A stretch of DNA of 64,000 nucleotides, taken from contig CM055612.1 in the NCBI GenBank assembly GCA_029379385.1, positions 20,026,001 to 20,090,000 of the forward strand, written 5' to 3'. How positions within the stretch are numbered: the stretch's first letter is position 1; every line of letters begins with the position of its first letter. Both the position numbers and the translations under genes were made by a program. Shown here piece after piece: positions 34,018 to 46,570 of this stretch. The DNA comes from Quillaja saponaria. Taxonomy: Eukaryota; Streptophyta; Magnoliopsida; Fabales; Quillajaceae. The notes beneath the pieces are model-generated. The model was given only the letters and a program-made list of their open reading frames with translations. It did not search any database and was not told where the DNA came from.

Positions 34018-37000
34018 CTACAAGATTGAGGCTCTAATAGAGACTCCGATGTTGGAGCGAAGATGAAGGAACGGTTGACGTCCAAGAGCTTTGGTGAGAA
34101 TGTCAGCCAGTTGATCCTTTGAGTAAACATGATGAACATGAAGAGACCCGTCGACGCACTCCCACACAGAGTGATAGTCCAAGGTAATGTCTTTCATGTT
34201 GGAGTGAAATAATGGATTAGCACAAAGATATGGAGAACTAGTGTTATCACAAAACAATGTGGGAGATGTTTTAAGGCTAATCCCAAGTTCATGAAGAAGG
34301 TTTATAACCCCAAGAATTTCTACAGTGGAGTTGGCGATGGCTTTGTACTCAGCTTCAGAGGAAGAGCAAGATACCGATTTTTGGCTAGATGATTTCTAGG
34401 AGATGGTATTTAGTCCTAGATAAAGTATGTAACCAGTACACCACCCCAATCAAAATAGCTGAAAGCTTGAAGATTAAGATGAGTACCTTGAAGGCTGTCC
34501 AGTGTAGTTCAGTGGGGGAATACATGAACTGAGATAAACGATTTACTGTAAAGCTCACATCAGGCCTAGTAAAGGAAAGATATTGCATTGCACCCCCTAA
34601 TTTTTGGCAGGGTGCTTGGATCAACATGTGAGTAGCCATCATAGAGGATAAGGGCTGAGGTGGTGCACATTGGGGTATTTATTTCCTTAGTTCCTATCAT
34701 AGAAAAATTGTTTAGCATGTCAATGATGTGCTTGTGTTGAGAGAGAAAAATATCATCGGCTGTGGGAATAGCTTCCACACCAAGAAAATGATGAAGAGGT
34801 CCAAGATCTTTGAGAGAAAAAAGATGCCTGAGTTGATGAACAAAGGCTTCCAAAACTGAGGAATTGTTCCCAATTAAAATGATATCATCCACATAGACCA
34901 AAAAATATGCAATAATTGTACCCTTAGCATATAGAAATGAAGATGCATCTACCACAGAGTTGATGAAACTAGATTGAAGTTGATAGCCTTTTAGTTCTTA
35001 GTACCAGGCACGTGGTGCTTGCTTGAGGCCATAAATTGTCTTGCAGAGTTTACATACATAGTGAGACAAGGTGGAGTGGACAAATCCCGAAGGTTAGCAC
35101 CATGTAAACATCATCATTAAGTGTACTATACAAAAAGGCATTGTTAATGTCAAGTTGATAAAGAGGCCAGCCTTTAAAGATTGTAAGGCAGAGAACAACT
35201 CGAATGGTGGTTAGCTTTGTGACAGGGCTAAAGGTTTCTGTTAGTCAAGGCCATACTGTTAGGTGAAAACCTTTTGCCACAAGACGAGCCTTGTATTTGG
35301 CGATCGGTAAAATCGGGGTTTCGTTTGATGCGGAAAACCCATTTGCGCCCAACAATGTTTTGATTTGTTTTAGGTACAAGATCCCATGTCCCATTGCGTA
35401 GGAGAGCATTGAATTCTTTAGACATAGCAGCATGCCAATAGGGATCATGTGTTGCTTGGAAAGATATGTAGGTTCCATGGTGGTAGACATGGGATGGGTG
35501 CTAGTATTATTGATGTACATGGAATTGAAGTACTTGGGGTTAGGCCGTCGGGACCGAGGTGAGCGAATTGGTAAAGCAATTAGAGGATCTGAAAGGTGAG
35601 TAGAGTGTATAGGTGTGGACGATAGAGAGAGGTTTATAGTAGATAGGATAATGGGAGATGTGTTTGATGTGGTCACTGGTTATGATTGAAAGGAAGTAAT
35701 GTTTAGGTTGGACACGGCTTGTGTAGGTGAGGTAGATGGAATGAGTGGGGGTGGGTTATTATTTGGTGGAATAATATTTGTGGAGAGAAGTATAGGTTGA
35801 TCAGGTGACCTGGTGGGATTGATGACTGTGTGAATTGGAGTTGTTAGCGAAGAGACCACTTCTTGTGGTGTTGGCACATGGTGGGAACTGGGACTTTGCA
35901 TGGGAAATTCATGTTCAACAAATTTAACAAGCCACGAGATATAATGTTTGTTAGTGTTCGAGTTAAGGCATTTGTAGGCATATTGGGTGGCGGAGTATCC
36001 TAGAAAAATACATGGAATAGAGCGAGGTTGTAATTTAGAAGTGGTGTATGGGCAAAGCCATGGATAGGAAAGACAACCAAATATTTTGAAACGATTGTAG
36101 TTAGGAGTGCAATGAAAAAAGCATTTCGAATGGGGATTTAAAATGGTAGACAACAGTGGGGAGGCGATTTATAAGATAAATAGTTGTTTGAAAGGCATAG
36201 GGTGGAAGGGATGTTGTTTGTAGAAGAGTATTGTCCTGTCTCAATAATATGATGATGACGACATTCAGGCTATTCCATTGTGCTCGAGAGTGTGTGGGGG
36301 AGTGGTGAAGTGGGATATGCCTTGGATATTAAGAATGGGTGTGAGAGATGGATACTCACCACCATTATCAGAATAAATAGAGGTTAGAAGTAATTGAAAA
36401 AAAAAATCAACAAGTTTTTTGAATTGGTTAAATAGAATACTGAAATCAGATTATTTTTTCTCATGGGATATAGCCAAATATATTTTGTATAGTGGTCCAT
36501 AAAAATTAAATAGTAGTGAAAACGATCACAAGATAATTCAGTTGGTCCTCAAACATAAGAGTAAATTAATTGCAATGGTTTTAAACTTGTTAAAGAATTT
36601 GTAGTAGAAGGAAGCTTGTGACTTTTATTACAATAGCAGTAAGAATAATGAAATTGATGCTTGGAAGGAAAAGTAGAGGTTAACTTGGTGGATTTTAGAA
36701 TTGTGCAAAGCACTCATGCAGATGGGTGACCAAGACGCTGATGCCAATCATCTAGGTAGGATTTAGAAATGGAGTGAATTTCAGGGGTGGGTGAGCGAGG
36801 AATGCAATAGACATAATTTTTGTTCTCCCTATGAGGAAGTGGCGCCCCCATGCGTAAATCCTTTTCCATAAAATAAAGAGGAAAAAATTCAAGACAGACA
36901 TTATTTGAGCGACAAAACTTAGCAACAGATATGAGATTTTGATTAATTGAAGGGACACACAAAACATTATTTAAGGTAAAGGATGTGTGAGAAGTGCATG

Positions 37001-38115
37001 GTTTTGTATTGCCAATGTGTGATATTTGTAAACCTGTACCATCACTGATATGTATTTTACGAGGACCTTCATAAGTTCGAATATATGTGGAGATTGCCAA
37101 GATCAGAGGTGACATGATGTGAGGCTCCAATATCAAAAAGCTAAGAGGGGGAAATAGGACGGTGAGTAGTAGTCATATTTGCAACAGGTGGAGAAATGGA
37201 TAGAAGGTGTACTGAATTGGTAGTTTGCACGTCATTTTCATGTAGAAATCGTGCTAGTTTGTGACACTCATTATTATGGCTAGGGGGTCATAGATGTTGC
37301 AAAATGAGGAAGACTGAGAGTTGTTGGCACAAGTGGAGAATTGTCGGTTTTACCATGTAGTGCGATTATTAGAATAGTTGTTTGTACGGCTAGAGGTGGG
37401 GCTGGTACCACAACCAAAGGACATGTTACCATGGTTATTGCTGAGAGAGAGGAGAAACGATTTGAGCGGTGAACATAATTGGCCATGGTAATTTGGACAT
37501 GAGGAGTGGCATCTTCGTAGTCACCTAGTTTATCATAGAGTTCATTAAAGGTACTGGGTGTATCACGAACACAGATAGCTGCAACAATCTCTTTGAATTC
37601 AGAACCGAGTCCAGCAAGTATATTGAGAATCAAATCATCCTTGGATAGAGGGTTGTCAATAAGAGCAAGATCATCGGCAATGGCTCACATGTCTTAGAGG
37701 TATTTTGGAATGGATCGAGATCCACGAGGATTGTTAAGAAGACGTTCTTTAAGTGACATCACATGCGAGCGAAAGTTATTGGCAAAGAGGGTAATAAGTC
37801 GTTCCCATGCTTCTTGCGAGCAGGAAACAATGATGATATGAAGTTGAATGGTGTCAAGCTGCCAAGCATAGCATTAAGAATGATCTGATCTTGGTGGTGC
37901 CATAGGGTGTACTCTAGATTAATGATGTTTTTGGTAGTAGTTGTTGGGTTAGCAATGGTTTTGGTTGGAGCTGAATGTGAGCCATCAATAAAACCAAGTA
38001 TATCATAGCTAATGAGTGTAGAGTATAGTTGGGTCCTCCACACAGTGAAGTTGGTGTGAGTGAGTTTGGTAGAAAGGTGAGATGGAGCATTGAAAGGTAT
38101 AATAGCATTTGCCAT
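34018..38115 (-). pseudogene. Copia gag-pol remains: gag, GAG-pre-integrase, integrase, RT, RNase H
   Basis: Gag (38115 to about 37280) starts MANAIIPFNAPSHLSTKL, with FTVWRTQL and later [10 protein letters not shown] and [11 protein letters not shown]. The GAG-pre-integrase piece (37136-36714) ends DDWHQRLGHPSA. Around 36370 the integrase core keeps SDNGGEY; 36153-35680 has FLGYSATQYAYKC of the integrase tail. RT starts at 35425 (WDLVPKTNQNIVGRKWVF) and the catalytic [10 protein letters not shown] lies in 34955-34566, with [12 protein letters not shown] after it. RNase H ends at 34018 with [13 protein letters not shown]. At least seven frame changes or stops separate these parts, so no polyprotein can be made. 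By homology the enzymes would copy and insert the element. Confidence 0.85.
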
Positions 38116-38135
38116 GGACCTTGGCTCTAATACCA

Positions 38136-38370
38136 TATGAGTAAAGGCAATTTGTGAGTTTTGGAGAATATGATTTTCCACTATCTTTATCAGTTAGTTT
38201 ACACAGTATAAGAAGGAGAGAGATAAGTATGATGACTGTTACAAGCTAGTACAACTATTTACTCATTTGAATGTTCTAATGGATAGTGTTCCTTATCATA
38301 AGGTTTACTCATTTGAATGTTCCTATGAAAGATCCTTTATCATAAGGACTCCTATGCATGGTTGCTGATA
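38136..38370 (-). repeat. 5' LTR of the copia element
   Basis: The right-hand LTR, homologous to 33763-34012. It carries the same internal duplication of the TTTACTCATTTGAATGTTC unit, so that duplication predates the insertion. The primer-binding-like site lies immediately inside it on the minus strand. Confidence 0.85.
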
Positions 38371-38678
38371 GAATCATGGTTGTTACTATAGGTTTGGCAG
38401 GTGCATTGACTCACATGCCATTAAGAAGAACGTGACAAATATTGTTGAAAGAATTGGATCCATATCACATAGACTGCAACCACCATCATAAGTTCTCACC
38501 GATGACCTTCAAAACTTGGTTTTGTGACAAATGGCGGAGCAAGTCTATGCATTGGTGTGACATCTTTCAGGAGTGCCTTAAACTCCATCGGCACCACCCC
38601 ATTAAAGTAATTTTTCCATTTTTAGTTTTTAGACTCCAATTTAAATATTAGATTCTAGTTCAAAGTATTAAAATTCAT
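38371..38678. other. Short gap right of the copia element, no assigned gene
   Basis: A plus-strand frame of 69 codons (38442-38651, His- and Cys-rich) is present but resembles no family I recognise and has no supporting splice or promoter signals. It is left unassigned. Confidence 0.4.
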
Positions 38679-38679
38679 G

Positions 38680-39144
38680 GTTCAAGAGAAAAATGGTCAA
38701 ATAGTTATGTGATGAATAAGCCGGGATACTGCACATACTGCACGTCCATGTTATCTAATAGACTTGTGTGAAAATGAAACATACTAATATGGATGAACAA
38801 TGCACTTTTTGTACAAAGATGTGTTTTTACTAGTTTAAAGTATCAAAATTGGGGTTCCGACAAAAACAATTGATCGATGAACCAATCCGGGATAACGGAA
38901 CGTCCGTGTTATTTAAAAAAGACTTCAGTGTAAAAATGAAATGTGATTTGGATGATGTGCGTTTTGTTCAAAGATACGTTTACTAGTTTAAGGATTGTAA
39001 TGTTCCTAATTGTTTAAGCTTCACAATTTCTAATTAACATTTATATATATATATATATGGATGATGTGCGTTTTGTTCAAAGATGCGTTTACTAGTTTAA
39101 GGATTGTAATGTTCCTAATTGTTTAAGCTCCATAATTTCTAATT

Positions 39145-39150
<6 letters not shown>
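38680..39150. repeat. Nested tandem duplications, about 165-bp and 109-bp units
   Basis: Two diverged units of about 150-165 bp (about 38680-38845 and 38846-38990) share GGGATA, ACGTCCRTGTTAT, TGTRAAAATGAAA and TTACTAGTTTAA in the same order. The end of the second unit was then duplicated with its flank: GGATGATGTGCGTTTTGTTC to TTTCTAATTAACAT occurs at 38950-39040 and 39060-39148 with only about three differences. The younger duplication is therefore nested in the older. Confidence 0.75.

Positions 39151-39196
<46 letters not shown>
39149..39196. repeat. AT dinucleotide microsatellite
   Basis: About 23 uninterrupted TA units follow the second copy of the nested duplication; a shorter TA run sits at the end of the first copy (39041-39057). 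The shared position suggests slippage expansion after duplication. Confidence 0.9.
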
Positions 39197-39198
<2 letters not shown>

Positions 39199-39416
39199 TA
39201 CTCCACAATCTCAAAATGAACAACTACATAATGATGATGACGATACTAAATTTGGGACGATCTTAGTTTTAGCTTGTAGTTATTTGAACTTTTTAATTAT
39301 GTAAACAAAATTAATATATTAAGTTTTTGAATAATTTGCCGCATTATGTTTTGTTAATAGAAAACAATTTTAAATAATTATTTTTGTATACAACACGTAT
39401 TTTTTTTTTAAAAAAA

Positions 39417-40440
39417 GGGCTACTTTATACGCTTTGTACCTATAATTTACTAAAAAATCACTTTCATTCCTATAATTTATTAATTTTTATTTTCATCATT
39501 ATTAATTAAAAATCAGTCAATTGGATCTTTGTCTTCACATTTCTGAACGAGAATTAACAAATGATGATATGACTAATGGGTCACGACGTGGTTTCTTCAA
39601 GTAGCATAATTGATCAATAAAATATTGACACGTTGCTTAAATTAATAAAAAGAAACGAAATCAGGATTTTGATTCTTCTTCTTCTCCGATCTAGAAACCA
39701 TAAAATTCATTACCCATATTCCAAGCTTTATGTCCTCTCATGGCTAATGAACACAATGGTGGGTCAAAGTTTTTAACCGGAAGCTTAATTCAATCATGGA
39801 TCCACGAAAGTTTCAAAATCGGAAGCTTATCTCGGTCATGGAGACCATGAACGTTTAAAAATGGAAGCTTAATAGCTCAAGGAGGCCATGAAAGGATTCT
39901 CTTTTCATCCGTCGAAACTTCTTTTGTACATGATTGACCTTCAGTACTAACGTAGGACCCCATTTGAATTTGAATCTAGATCTTTGAACAACAAAGCGAG
40001 CTATGGCATTACAGATGGTTTGTTTGATTTATCACTTTAATAAAATTCTTTATTTTTCAAAAATAAAAATTTGAGCATTTTAGTTGTTTTCTTGGTTTTT
40101 TTATTTATTTTTTTCAAAGTCTGATTTTGTTTTCTTTCAATTTTTAGATAAAATTTTCATATTGTTCAAAAACATAGGTTTAGATCTTATCTTTTTATTA
40201 ATTTAACCTACGTGTCAATATTCTATTTGTCCTTATCCCAAGTGAGCAAGCTACGTTGTGACATGTTAGCCATGTCATTATCTGTTAATTTTTGTTCGGT
40301 TAATTTTGACAAAATTTGATGGCAATGCGAAACTGATTGGTAAACTAAAACTATAAGGATGCAAACGAAAAAAATTTAAACTTATAGGAACGAAAATTAT
40401 TTTTTAAGTAAATAATAAGAGCACAAAATATAAGTTAGTC
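39417..40440. mobile_element. Non-autonomous DNA element with about 240-bp terminal inverted repeats
   Basis: The left arm (39417-39652) and the reverse complement of the right arm (about 40187-40440) align along their whole length. Examples are TTTC(A/G)TTCCTATAA and AATATTGACACGT(T/A)G(C/G)TTAAATTAATAAAAAG; the arms differ at about one base in five. Between the arms lies a 530-bp core with a 43-bp tandem repeat and no transposase. Long arms fit a Mutator-like or fold-back element. A 9-bp target duplication was sought but not seen. Confidence 0.75.
39766..39895. repeat. Three-copy tandem repeat, about 43-bp unit, in the element core
   Basis: Units share GTTT(T/C)AAAA...GGAAGCTTA...TCATGGA...CCA(C/T)GA. 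The AAGCTTA words fall at about 39781, 39824 and 39867, giving the period. The copies are diverged by about 25 percent. Confidence 0.75.
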
Positions 40441-41620
40441 AACAAAATATGTTTCAAAAGTATGGTATTGTAAAAATTTTAAACTATATGTGACCGCGAT
40501 TAAGTTATCACCAATAAAAAACGGAGTAGTTGACAATTATATAATAACATTCAATATTGTATGCATCTGACTATAAGCAACCGTACTCATGTCGATTATA
40601 GTTACACAGATGCTAGCATTAGTGACCAAGGTTTCAAAGATTGCATCGTGACTTTTAGTGTCTTAAGTTAGAGATTGCTGATAATGTAATTTTTTGTAGT
40701 TATGAAATTGATTCATTTCCTTCTTTCTTCTTACTTATGAAATTGATTTTATCAATATTGATCCCTAGTTCTAATCTCCACTGGCATTTGCATTCTTGTG
40801 TTTTTTTTTTTTTTTTTTTTCCAATTCTTGCAGTTTCAGCGAGCCTCTTCTACTCAGTAGTCCAGTGTATCATCATTTATCTTCTCTTTTCTCTCTTTAG
40901 TTCTTGTTATTCTTTTTCTTGGGATTTGTAAAAATTCTTTCATTATGAGAAACATAAAATATTATCAGAAATTAAAATTCATACATCTCAGAATAAAGAT
41001 TTCTTTTAGGGGCTGTTTGGATCACATAATAAAAGAATTTGCCTAAAAAACGCGGTTTGGCATATTGGTAGAATAATAAGGATTTTTAGTCGGGATATTC
41101 CTTTTCCCATAGGCATATTTTCGGCCATTTTTTCACTTGAACACGGGAAAATTATTCTGTCTAATGGAGGTGTTTATATTATTTACCCATGGTGGAGGAA
41201 GAAAAAAAAGTAGGTTAAATGACTAGTTGGCTTACCATTAATGGTAAAGTACCCATCCTCCTTCTCCTCAAACCTTATAGTCAACTCCTCCTTTCACTCT
41301 AAAATCTCTCACCCCTTGCAACTTTGATATACCTTCATCACCTCTGGTTACCTCTGTCACCTTCGGTCATTGTTTTTTTCACCAGTATCAATGGACTAGT
41401 TTTTATTGTCGGTGATTTCTCTAAAGTTCAAGGTAAATTGTTTTTCAACTTTCTCATTTTTTAACAAATTAATTTTTGATAAGATCTAAAATGTTGGCCT
41501 AAAATTCTCAAGTAATGCATCCAAAACTTTGTAGAAATTGGATTATTAGTCTACTTTTAATTTAGGATGCTTACTTTCTTAGATTTCAAAGCCTAGGTTT
41601 CAAATTTAAAATAAAATTGG
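40441..41620. other. Intergenic DNA, no gene seen
   Basis: The stretch contains a 22-T run at about 40801 and AT-rich DNA. Frames are short and without family features. Nothing further is supported. Confidence 0.5.
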
Positions 41621-41624
41621 GGCT

Positions 41625-42190
41625 TTACGGTGTGTTTGGAACCAAACAAAAAGTAGAATTCATTTCATTTTAAATAAATTCTCTAATTTGGAATAAAAAC
41701 TACACTTGTGAAATTTAGTCTAATTCTCTTATTTAAAACAAATGAAGAATTCATTTTAATTTAAATATTTTTCTCATACTACCCTCAATTTTTTTTTAAT
41801 TAAAACTAGCATTAATCAACTAAAAATATAAAGACAGGAAGATTAATTGTTGTTCATTGAACAAAAGACAAGTTGAGAGAAAAAAGACTTATAGTTAGGT
41901 AGATGAACATTTGAGATGAAATTGTGATGGCTCTATTGATTTTTTAAGAGAAAAAGCATGTGTAATATTAAGGATAAAAGTGTTATTTGAGGTAGAAAAA
42001 ATAATCTCAATGAATTCTACAAATGAATTCCACAAAATGAAATCCAACCTATCTGATGTGAAATTTATAATTGAATAAAATGTAGATTTCAAATAAACTT
42101 CTTTTAAATTCTACACCATTTTAGTTACTCCAAACTTAAAAAGTATAAAATTCATTTGAGATGAATTGAATTCTACATTTTTAAGTGTTC
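41625..42190. mobile_element. MITE-like element, full copy of a two-member family
   Basis: The ends are imperfect inverted repeats: GTAGAATTCATTTCAT near 41651 and its reverse complement ATGAATTGAATTCTAC near 42161. No coding capacity is present. The right two-thirds match 62145-62505 in reverse complement, including AGGTTGGATTTCATTTTG-type and TTTTGTTCA(T/A)TRAAC blocks. The pair defines a dispersed family. Confidence 0.65.
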
Positions 42191-43996
42191 GGATTTGATC
42201 TCTCACACTTACGAGCTGTTGTATCCGCAATGTATTACTTGCAAGTTACTGATAATAACTTGTTCAATGCAACTAGTTTATGTAAGGTTGTCAGTTCGTT
42301 ATTGGTTCAGCCAAAATTGGGGTTCAAAGAAGTACTGAATTAGTAGATTGGTTATAGAGATAATTTTGTTTTGGAAAGGATAAAAGAAGTCTAAGGTATC
42401 AAATTGTGTATAAATTCAATTCAATTTCATATATAAGGTTTTGATTTTTTTAGTTTTAAAAAATGACTTAAATGACCTTATTATAATAATTAATAATTTA
42501 AGGGTTCTAACTCCATGCATATCCTACTTTGTTACCATATGTAATATAATTAAATAATCACATACATGAATTTGGAATAGCTCTCAATGGCGAAGTTATA
42601 CTGACTTAGAGAGAAAGGAGATCTAGTATATTTATAATTATACCCTGAAGAGTCCTCCCATTAAAGATTTTTTAAGGTACTTAGCCTACACTTACTATCA
42701 ATGGTTCCTTATGTCAGTTAGGTCTTTATCTCTGTATTCTTTACTTACTGGCATTTACTATCAATACACATCATACACAAATAGGCATGCTTGAGTCCTA
42801 ACCAACTGATCACATAAACCAACTAGGTTCTAACAAGCATGTCTTAATTGGACGAAACCTTAACCCATTTTAATAAAACCAAAACAAAAACTTTATCATT
42901 GATGTGATGTTATGCTAATATTATCACTAATGTGATGTTATGCTAGTGTTATCACTGTTGTGATATATATATATATCGTTGATGTGATATTATGGTTACA
43001 TGTTTTGCTCCACCTTTTAACTTACCATTCTCCATTGACTTTGTTAGCTTCTCGTTCGCTGAACAACCCTGCAACACTTAACTATGCTTCAAAGGGCGAA
43101 TTCCACCTATTTTTGAGCAATCATGAACGATTTGTTATGAGACCATGTAAACAGAAATTATCTTTAAATGATGAAGAGATAATAAAAATTTCATACATAT
43201 TGGTTCCTTTATGGACCTTTATCTTTATACTGCCCCTGTTCTACTGATTTTTTTTACCTAAGACCTTCTTACTCCATTCCACCTAAGTTTGAGCTTGTTG
43301 TGATATAAGTTTATACTACTTGTATGACGGGATACTTATAAGCAATAAATTTAAACTAAATTAAAATGAATAGCACACTTTGCTTTAAGCAATTTGGGTG
43401 AAAACCAAAGATTATTGTTGATGTAGCATTCTGGGTGGAAATATGAGATTTGTTTATGTTGTATTGGCTTCCTAGCCACTTGATTTGTCTAGGTGCTTTG
43501 TTTGGCACCAACTTTCTAGCTTGTGCTGCCCACTCCGAGTGTAATTATAGGGGTTCTAGCTGTGTATCATTTTATTAGGCTCATCTCCAGGTAGAAACCC
43601 AGTACCTTTGGCAATTTAGTAATCAAGAGATCCCCTGAAAAACTAGTATAGCTGAGAAGTTGCTTATTGTCTCACTTCCAAGTCGGTTTATTTTACTTGG
43701 ACCTTCATAATTGTCAAGGGGTTGGATATATTTAATGTCATTCCTTCCCAATGATTGTCAGATGAAAAAAGAGCATGAAACAAAGCTTAAAATATATTAT
43801 GCCCAAGCCTATAGTTTAATATATATGTATAAGTTGTGATAACTAAGCATGAAAATTAAATTGAAGTAAGCACAATGATCCAACATGGTGAATAATTCAT
43901 AAGAAAAGAAATCAGATAATGACAAAAGGTATTTGAAATATTACTTATTTAATTAAATCAATTTAAGTGGGTGCATTTTAATAGCTAAACTCCTTA
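42191..43996. other. Intergenic DNA, no gene seen
   Basis: AT-rich with only short frames. A three- to four-copy tandem repeat lies at 42893-42990. No protein family or RNA gene was recognised. Confidence 0.5.
42893..42990. repeat. Tandem repeat, about 31-bp unit (GATGTGATGTTATGCTA)
   Basis: The unit ATCA(T/C)TGATGTGATGTTATGCTAATATT recurs about three times with changes, interrupted by a short TA run, followed by a fourth partial copy (GTTGATGTGATATTATGG). Confidence 0.75.
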
Positions 43997-44655
43997 GGGC
44001 TAGTTTGATACTGTATGAATGATTTTTGCAGAATTAGAATGGGAAAGAGAATAGTAATACAATAGAATTTGAATGGAATGACTATTTATTTCTATTGTTT
44101 GGTAGTGTCAGTGAAAATTAATCATTACATTACATTCTATTATTTGGTATGCTATCTTCATACTTGGAATGGAATCAAAATTAGTTATAAACTTATCATA
44201 TTTTATAAAATTATTTGTATTTTTTTTTTATATTGTAGCTCTTATATATTATAAATATTTAAACAATATTAAGTAAACATACAAATTTTGAAAATATCTT
44301 CATTTAACTTAAATAATTTTTACTTTATAATTTATCAATAATATATACTATATTAAATTTATTAAATATGATCCAAAACAATAAAAAATTTAATAGTAGA
44401 CATAAAATAAATTAAAAAAAATTGACTTTCAATGCAAATCAAAGTTTTTTACACATTATCCAAATTAATTGTAAGTCCTAATTAAAAATTCAATCAATCA
44501 ACATCAAAATATCATAATTTTAAAATTAAATTTAAAACATTTTCATGTAAACTATCTAAAAATGCCTTAACTCATGTTTCTTTCTTATCATCTGGTATAG
44601 TGAAGAACAGACACAAAGTATCATGATCAGTAGGTATTTTACAAGAAGCAAGATG

Positions 44656-45540
44656 TCACTGCTCTATGGTAAGTCCTTCTAACTTACGTAACTTGTCATA
44701 GATTTTGTCCCTCTTCTCAGCCACCATTAGCTCGATACCATTTGATTGACTTAATTTTTCAGTTACCTCATTAATTTTAGATCCCAATTTTGAAGTTGCT
44801 TCTAGAATGACATTTGCTAGAATATTTTCACCTGCAATTCTTATTTTTCTCTTCTTACCTGAAGATGTTTCTTCAAGTGTATTGGCTACTTTCTGCTTGA
44901 GTAAATGGCATTGAATCATCAATGTCTTCAAGTCCTATATTATTGTTTTTATTCTCATTCAAATTATCTTTAATATCAAATCCATCTGTATCCATTTCAT
45001 CAATAATATCAATAGCACTTTAAGCATATTTTCCTGTAGCACGATTCTTCCCCAAAATAACACAAAAGTTTTCAAAGTGAGGGAATGTCTTGTTTCTAAA
45101 AGGAGTAGCTTTCTTGCGACTTTGTAAAATAAATAAGTTAAGATTATAAATAGTTAGACTAATAAAAATAAGTTATAATTCTTCTTGATAAAAATATGTA
45201 TTACCTGCCAATAAGCTTTCCACACTTCTTTTTTAGCTATAACAAACTTCTCTTCTTTGCACCATCCAAATCTACTTGTGGTAGTGCCATAAACCATATC
45301 ATATACAATACCAAAATCCAATTTTTTTTTTTTTTTTTTTTGAAGGTTTTCATTCTAGACTCAATATGCAATTTGGCTTTCAACCTACAACCAGGTAGTT
45401 TTGTTTCTAGCATATTCTCCAAAACACCTAAATATACAGGCTTAAAACCATTTTCAACATTTTGACTTCCAACATTATATAAGTCAAATAATCATTTAAC
45501 AAGTTTAGCATCCTCATCTTCATCCCACAAGTGCTTTTTT
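44656..45540 (-). pseudogene. PIF/Harbinger ORF1: Myb/SANT-like DNA-binding protein, broken
   Basis: Reading right to left, a frame contains MENMLETKLPGCRLKAKLHI, then, past an 18-nt A run (T run at about 45323-45341), DFGIVYDMVYGTTTSRFGW, KEEKFVIAKKEVWKAYWQ and an acidic region. The C-terminal part ends SNGIELMVAEKRDKIYDKL and LEGLTIEQ before a stop at 44656. This is the layout of the trihelix/Myb-type protein carried by plant Harbinger elements, which helps bring transposase to the ends. The A-run expansion and an intron-like gap near 45200 disturb the frame. It is not a host gene. Confidence 0.75.
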
Positions 45541-46033
45541 GAAACTTCTTGATATTACATTTGAGAAGACGTCATCCTATAATAATTTATTACCCTATAA
45601 TAATTTATTACAAATTATATATGAAAAAAAAAAAAGACAATAATGAAATTCTAAACATTCAATAATAATGTCAAGCAAATAAATAGAATGATTATAACAA
45701 AATATTCTCAAATACAATAATAAAATGCAAATTTAGTGCCCTCATCTCCATTCTAAACATTCAATAATAATGTCACGCAAATTAAGTAGAATGATTATAA
45801 AAAAAAAAAAAATTCTCAAATACTATAATAAAATGCAAATTCAGCGGCCTCATCTCCGTGCCCTCCATTGGTTGAACATGTCGTTAGCCAACTAAAGTCT
45901 CCAAGCATCAGATGCTTTTATTGTTATTATTGGATCATCATCATTATTTTCAGTTGTTCGTTCTAGCTGACACTATATTGGATCTTCAAACATTTCTTTC
46001 TTATAAGATTGTGTAATAAACAACAAACAATAA

Positions 46034-46570
46034 TTATACAATTTTTTGAGTCCTAATCAGGTACCATGTTGGACTCCTAAGGATTCCCCAACATAACTTT
46101 AACAACCCACAACACCTTTCAATCACATTTTGGGTAGATGAACATTTCATGTGAAAAACTCTTCTGGAGTTATAGGTTGACATCCATTTACTTAAATGAT
46201 AGGTTTGTCCCCTAAATGGAGCTAGAAATCCCTCACAATTTGTACATCCAGCATCAACAAGGTAGTAACAACCTATCAATTAAACACTATTAGACAATTA
46301 CATACTAACAAAAAAAAAAAATAGTTATGACACTTCTTTTCTCACCATGAGGTACTTTTAAACCATTTCTCCTACTAACAGCATCATGGAGTATCCTTCC
46401 ATTAGCAGCTGAATCCTCCCAACCAGGTAAGACATATATAATTTGCATATCTCCTGAACACATTGCTAGAAAATTCGTGGCAATCTCTCCTTTTCGATTA
46501 CAAAACCTAGGTTTATCATTAATTAGTACTCGTATTCTAATGTATGTTCCATCTAAAACACCTAAGCAAT
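46034..46570 (-). pseudogene. PIF/Harbinger DDE transposase, partial
   Basis: At about 46560-46545 the minus strand reads VLDGTYIR, the first catalytic Asp region. Then RVLINDKPRFCNRKGE, NFLAMCSGDMQIIYVLPGWE (with the second Asp region), SAANGRILHDA and VPHG follow, and a short intron or gap. The next frame (46279-46034) has YYLVDAGCTNCEGFLAPF, GQTYHL and NVIERCCGLLKLCWGIL, the end of the DDE_Tnp_4 fold. The N-terminal helix part, which should lie at 46.7-47.1 kb, is not readable as one frame. By family knowledge the enzyme cuts at TTA/TAA sites. Confidence 0.8.

Larger units (their letters stand above)
33763..38370 (-). mobile_element. Ty1/copia LTR retrotransposon, both LTRs present, coding part decayed
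   Basis: The element reads right to left. The 5' LTR (38370-38136, 235 bp) and 3' LTR (34012-33763, 250 bp) share most of their sequence, including an internal duplication of a TTTACTCATT(T/C)GAATGTTCCTATGGATAG unit. Next to the 5' LTR lies TGGTATTAGAGCC (about 38133 downwards), a near match to the initiator-Met tRNA primer site. A G-rich tract (GTAGGGGCG) precedes the 3' LTR. The order gag, GAG-pre-integrase, integrase, RT, RNase H is that of copia. Frames are broken many times. The LTR ends read TATCAG...CTCATA rather than TG...CA, and no target duplication is evident, so end positions may be off by a few bases. Confidence 0.85.

Noticed and set aside
45237..45422. Frame with a run of Lys residues
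   Set aside because: The Lys run is an A homopolymer inside the Harbinger ORF1 and only marks the frame break.
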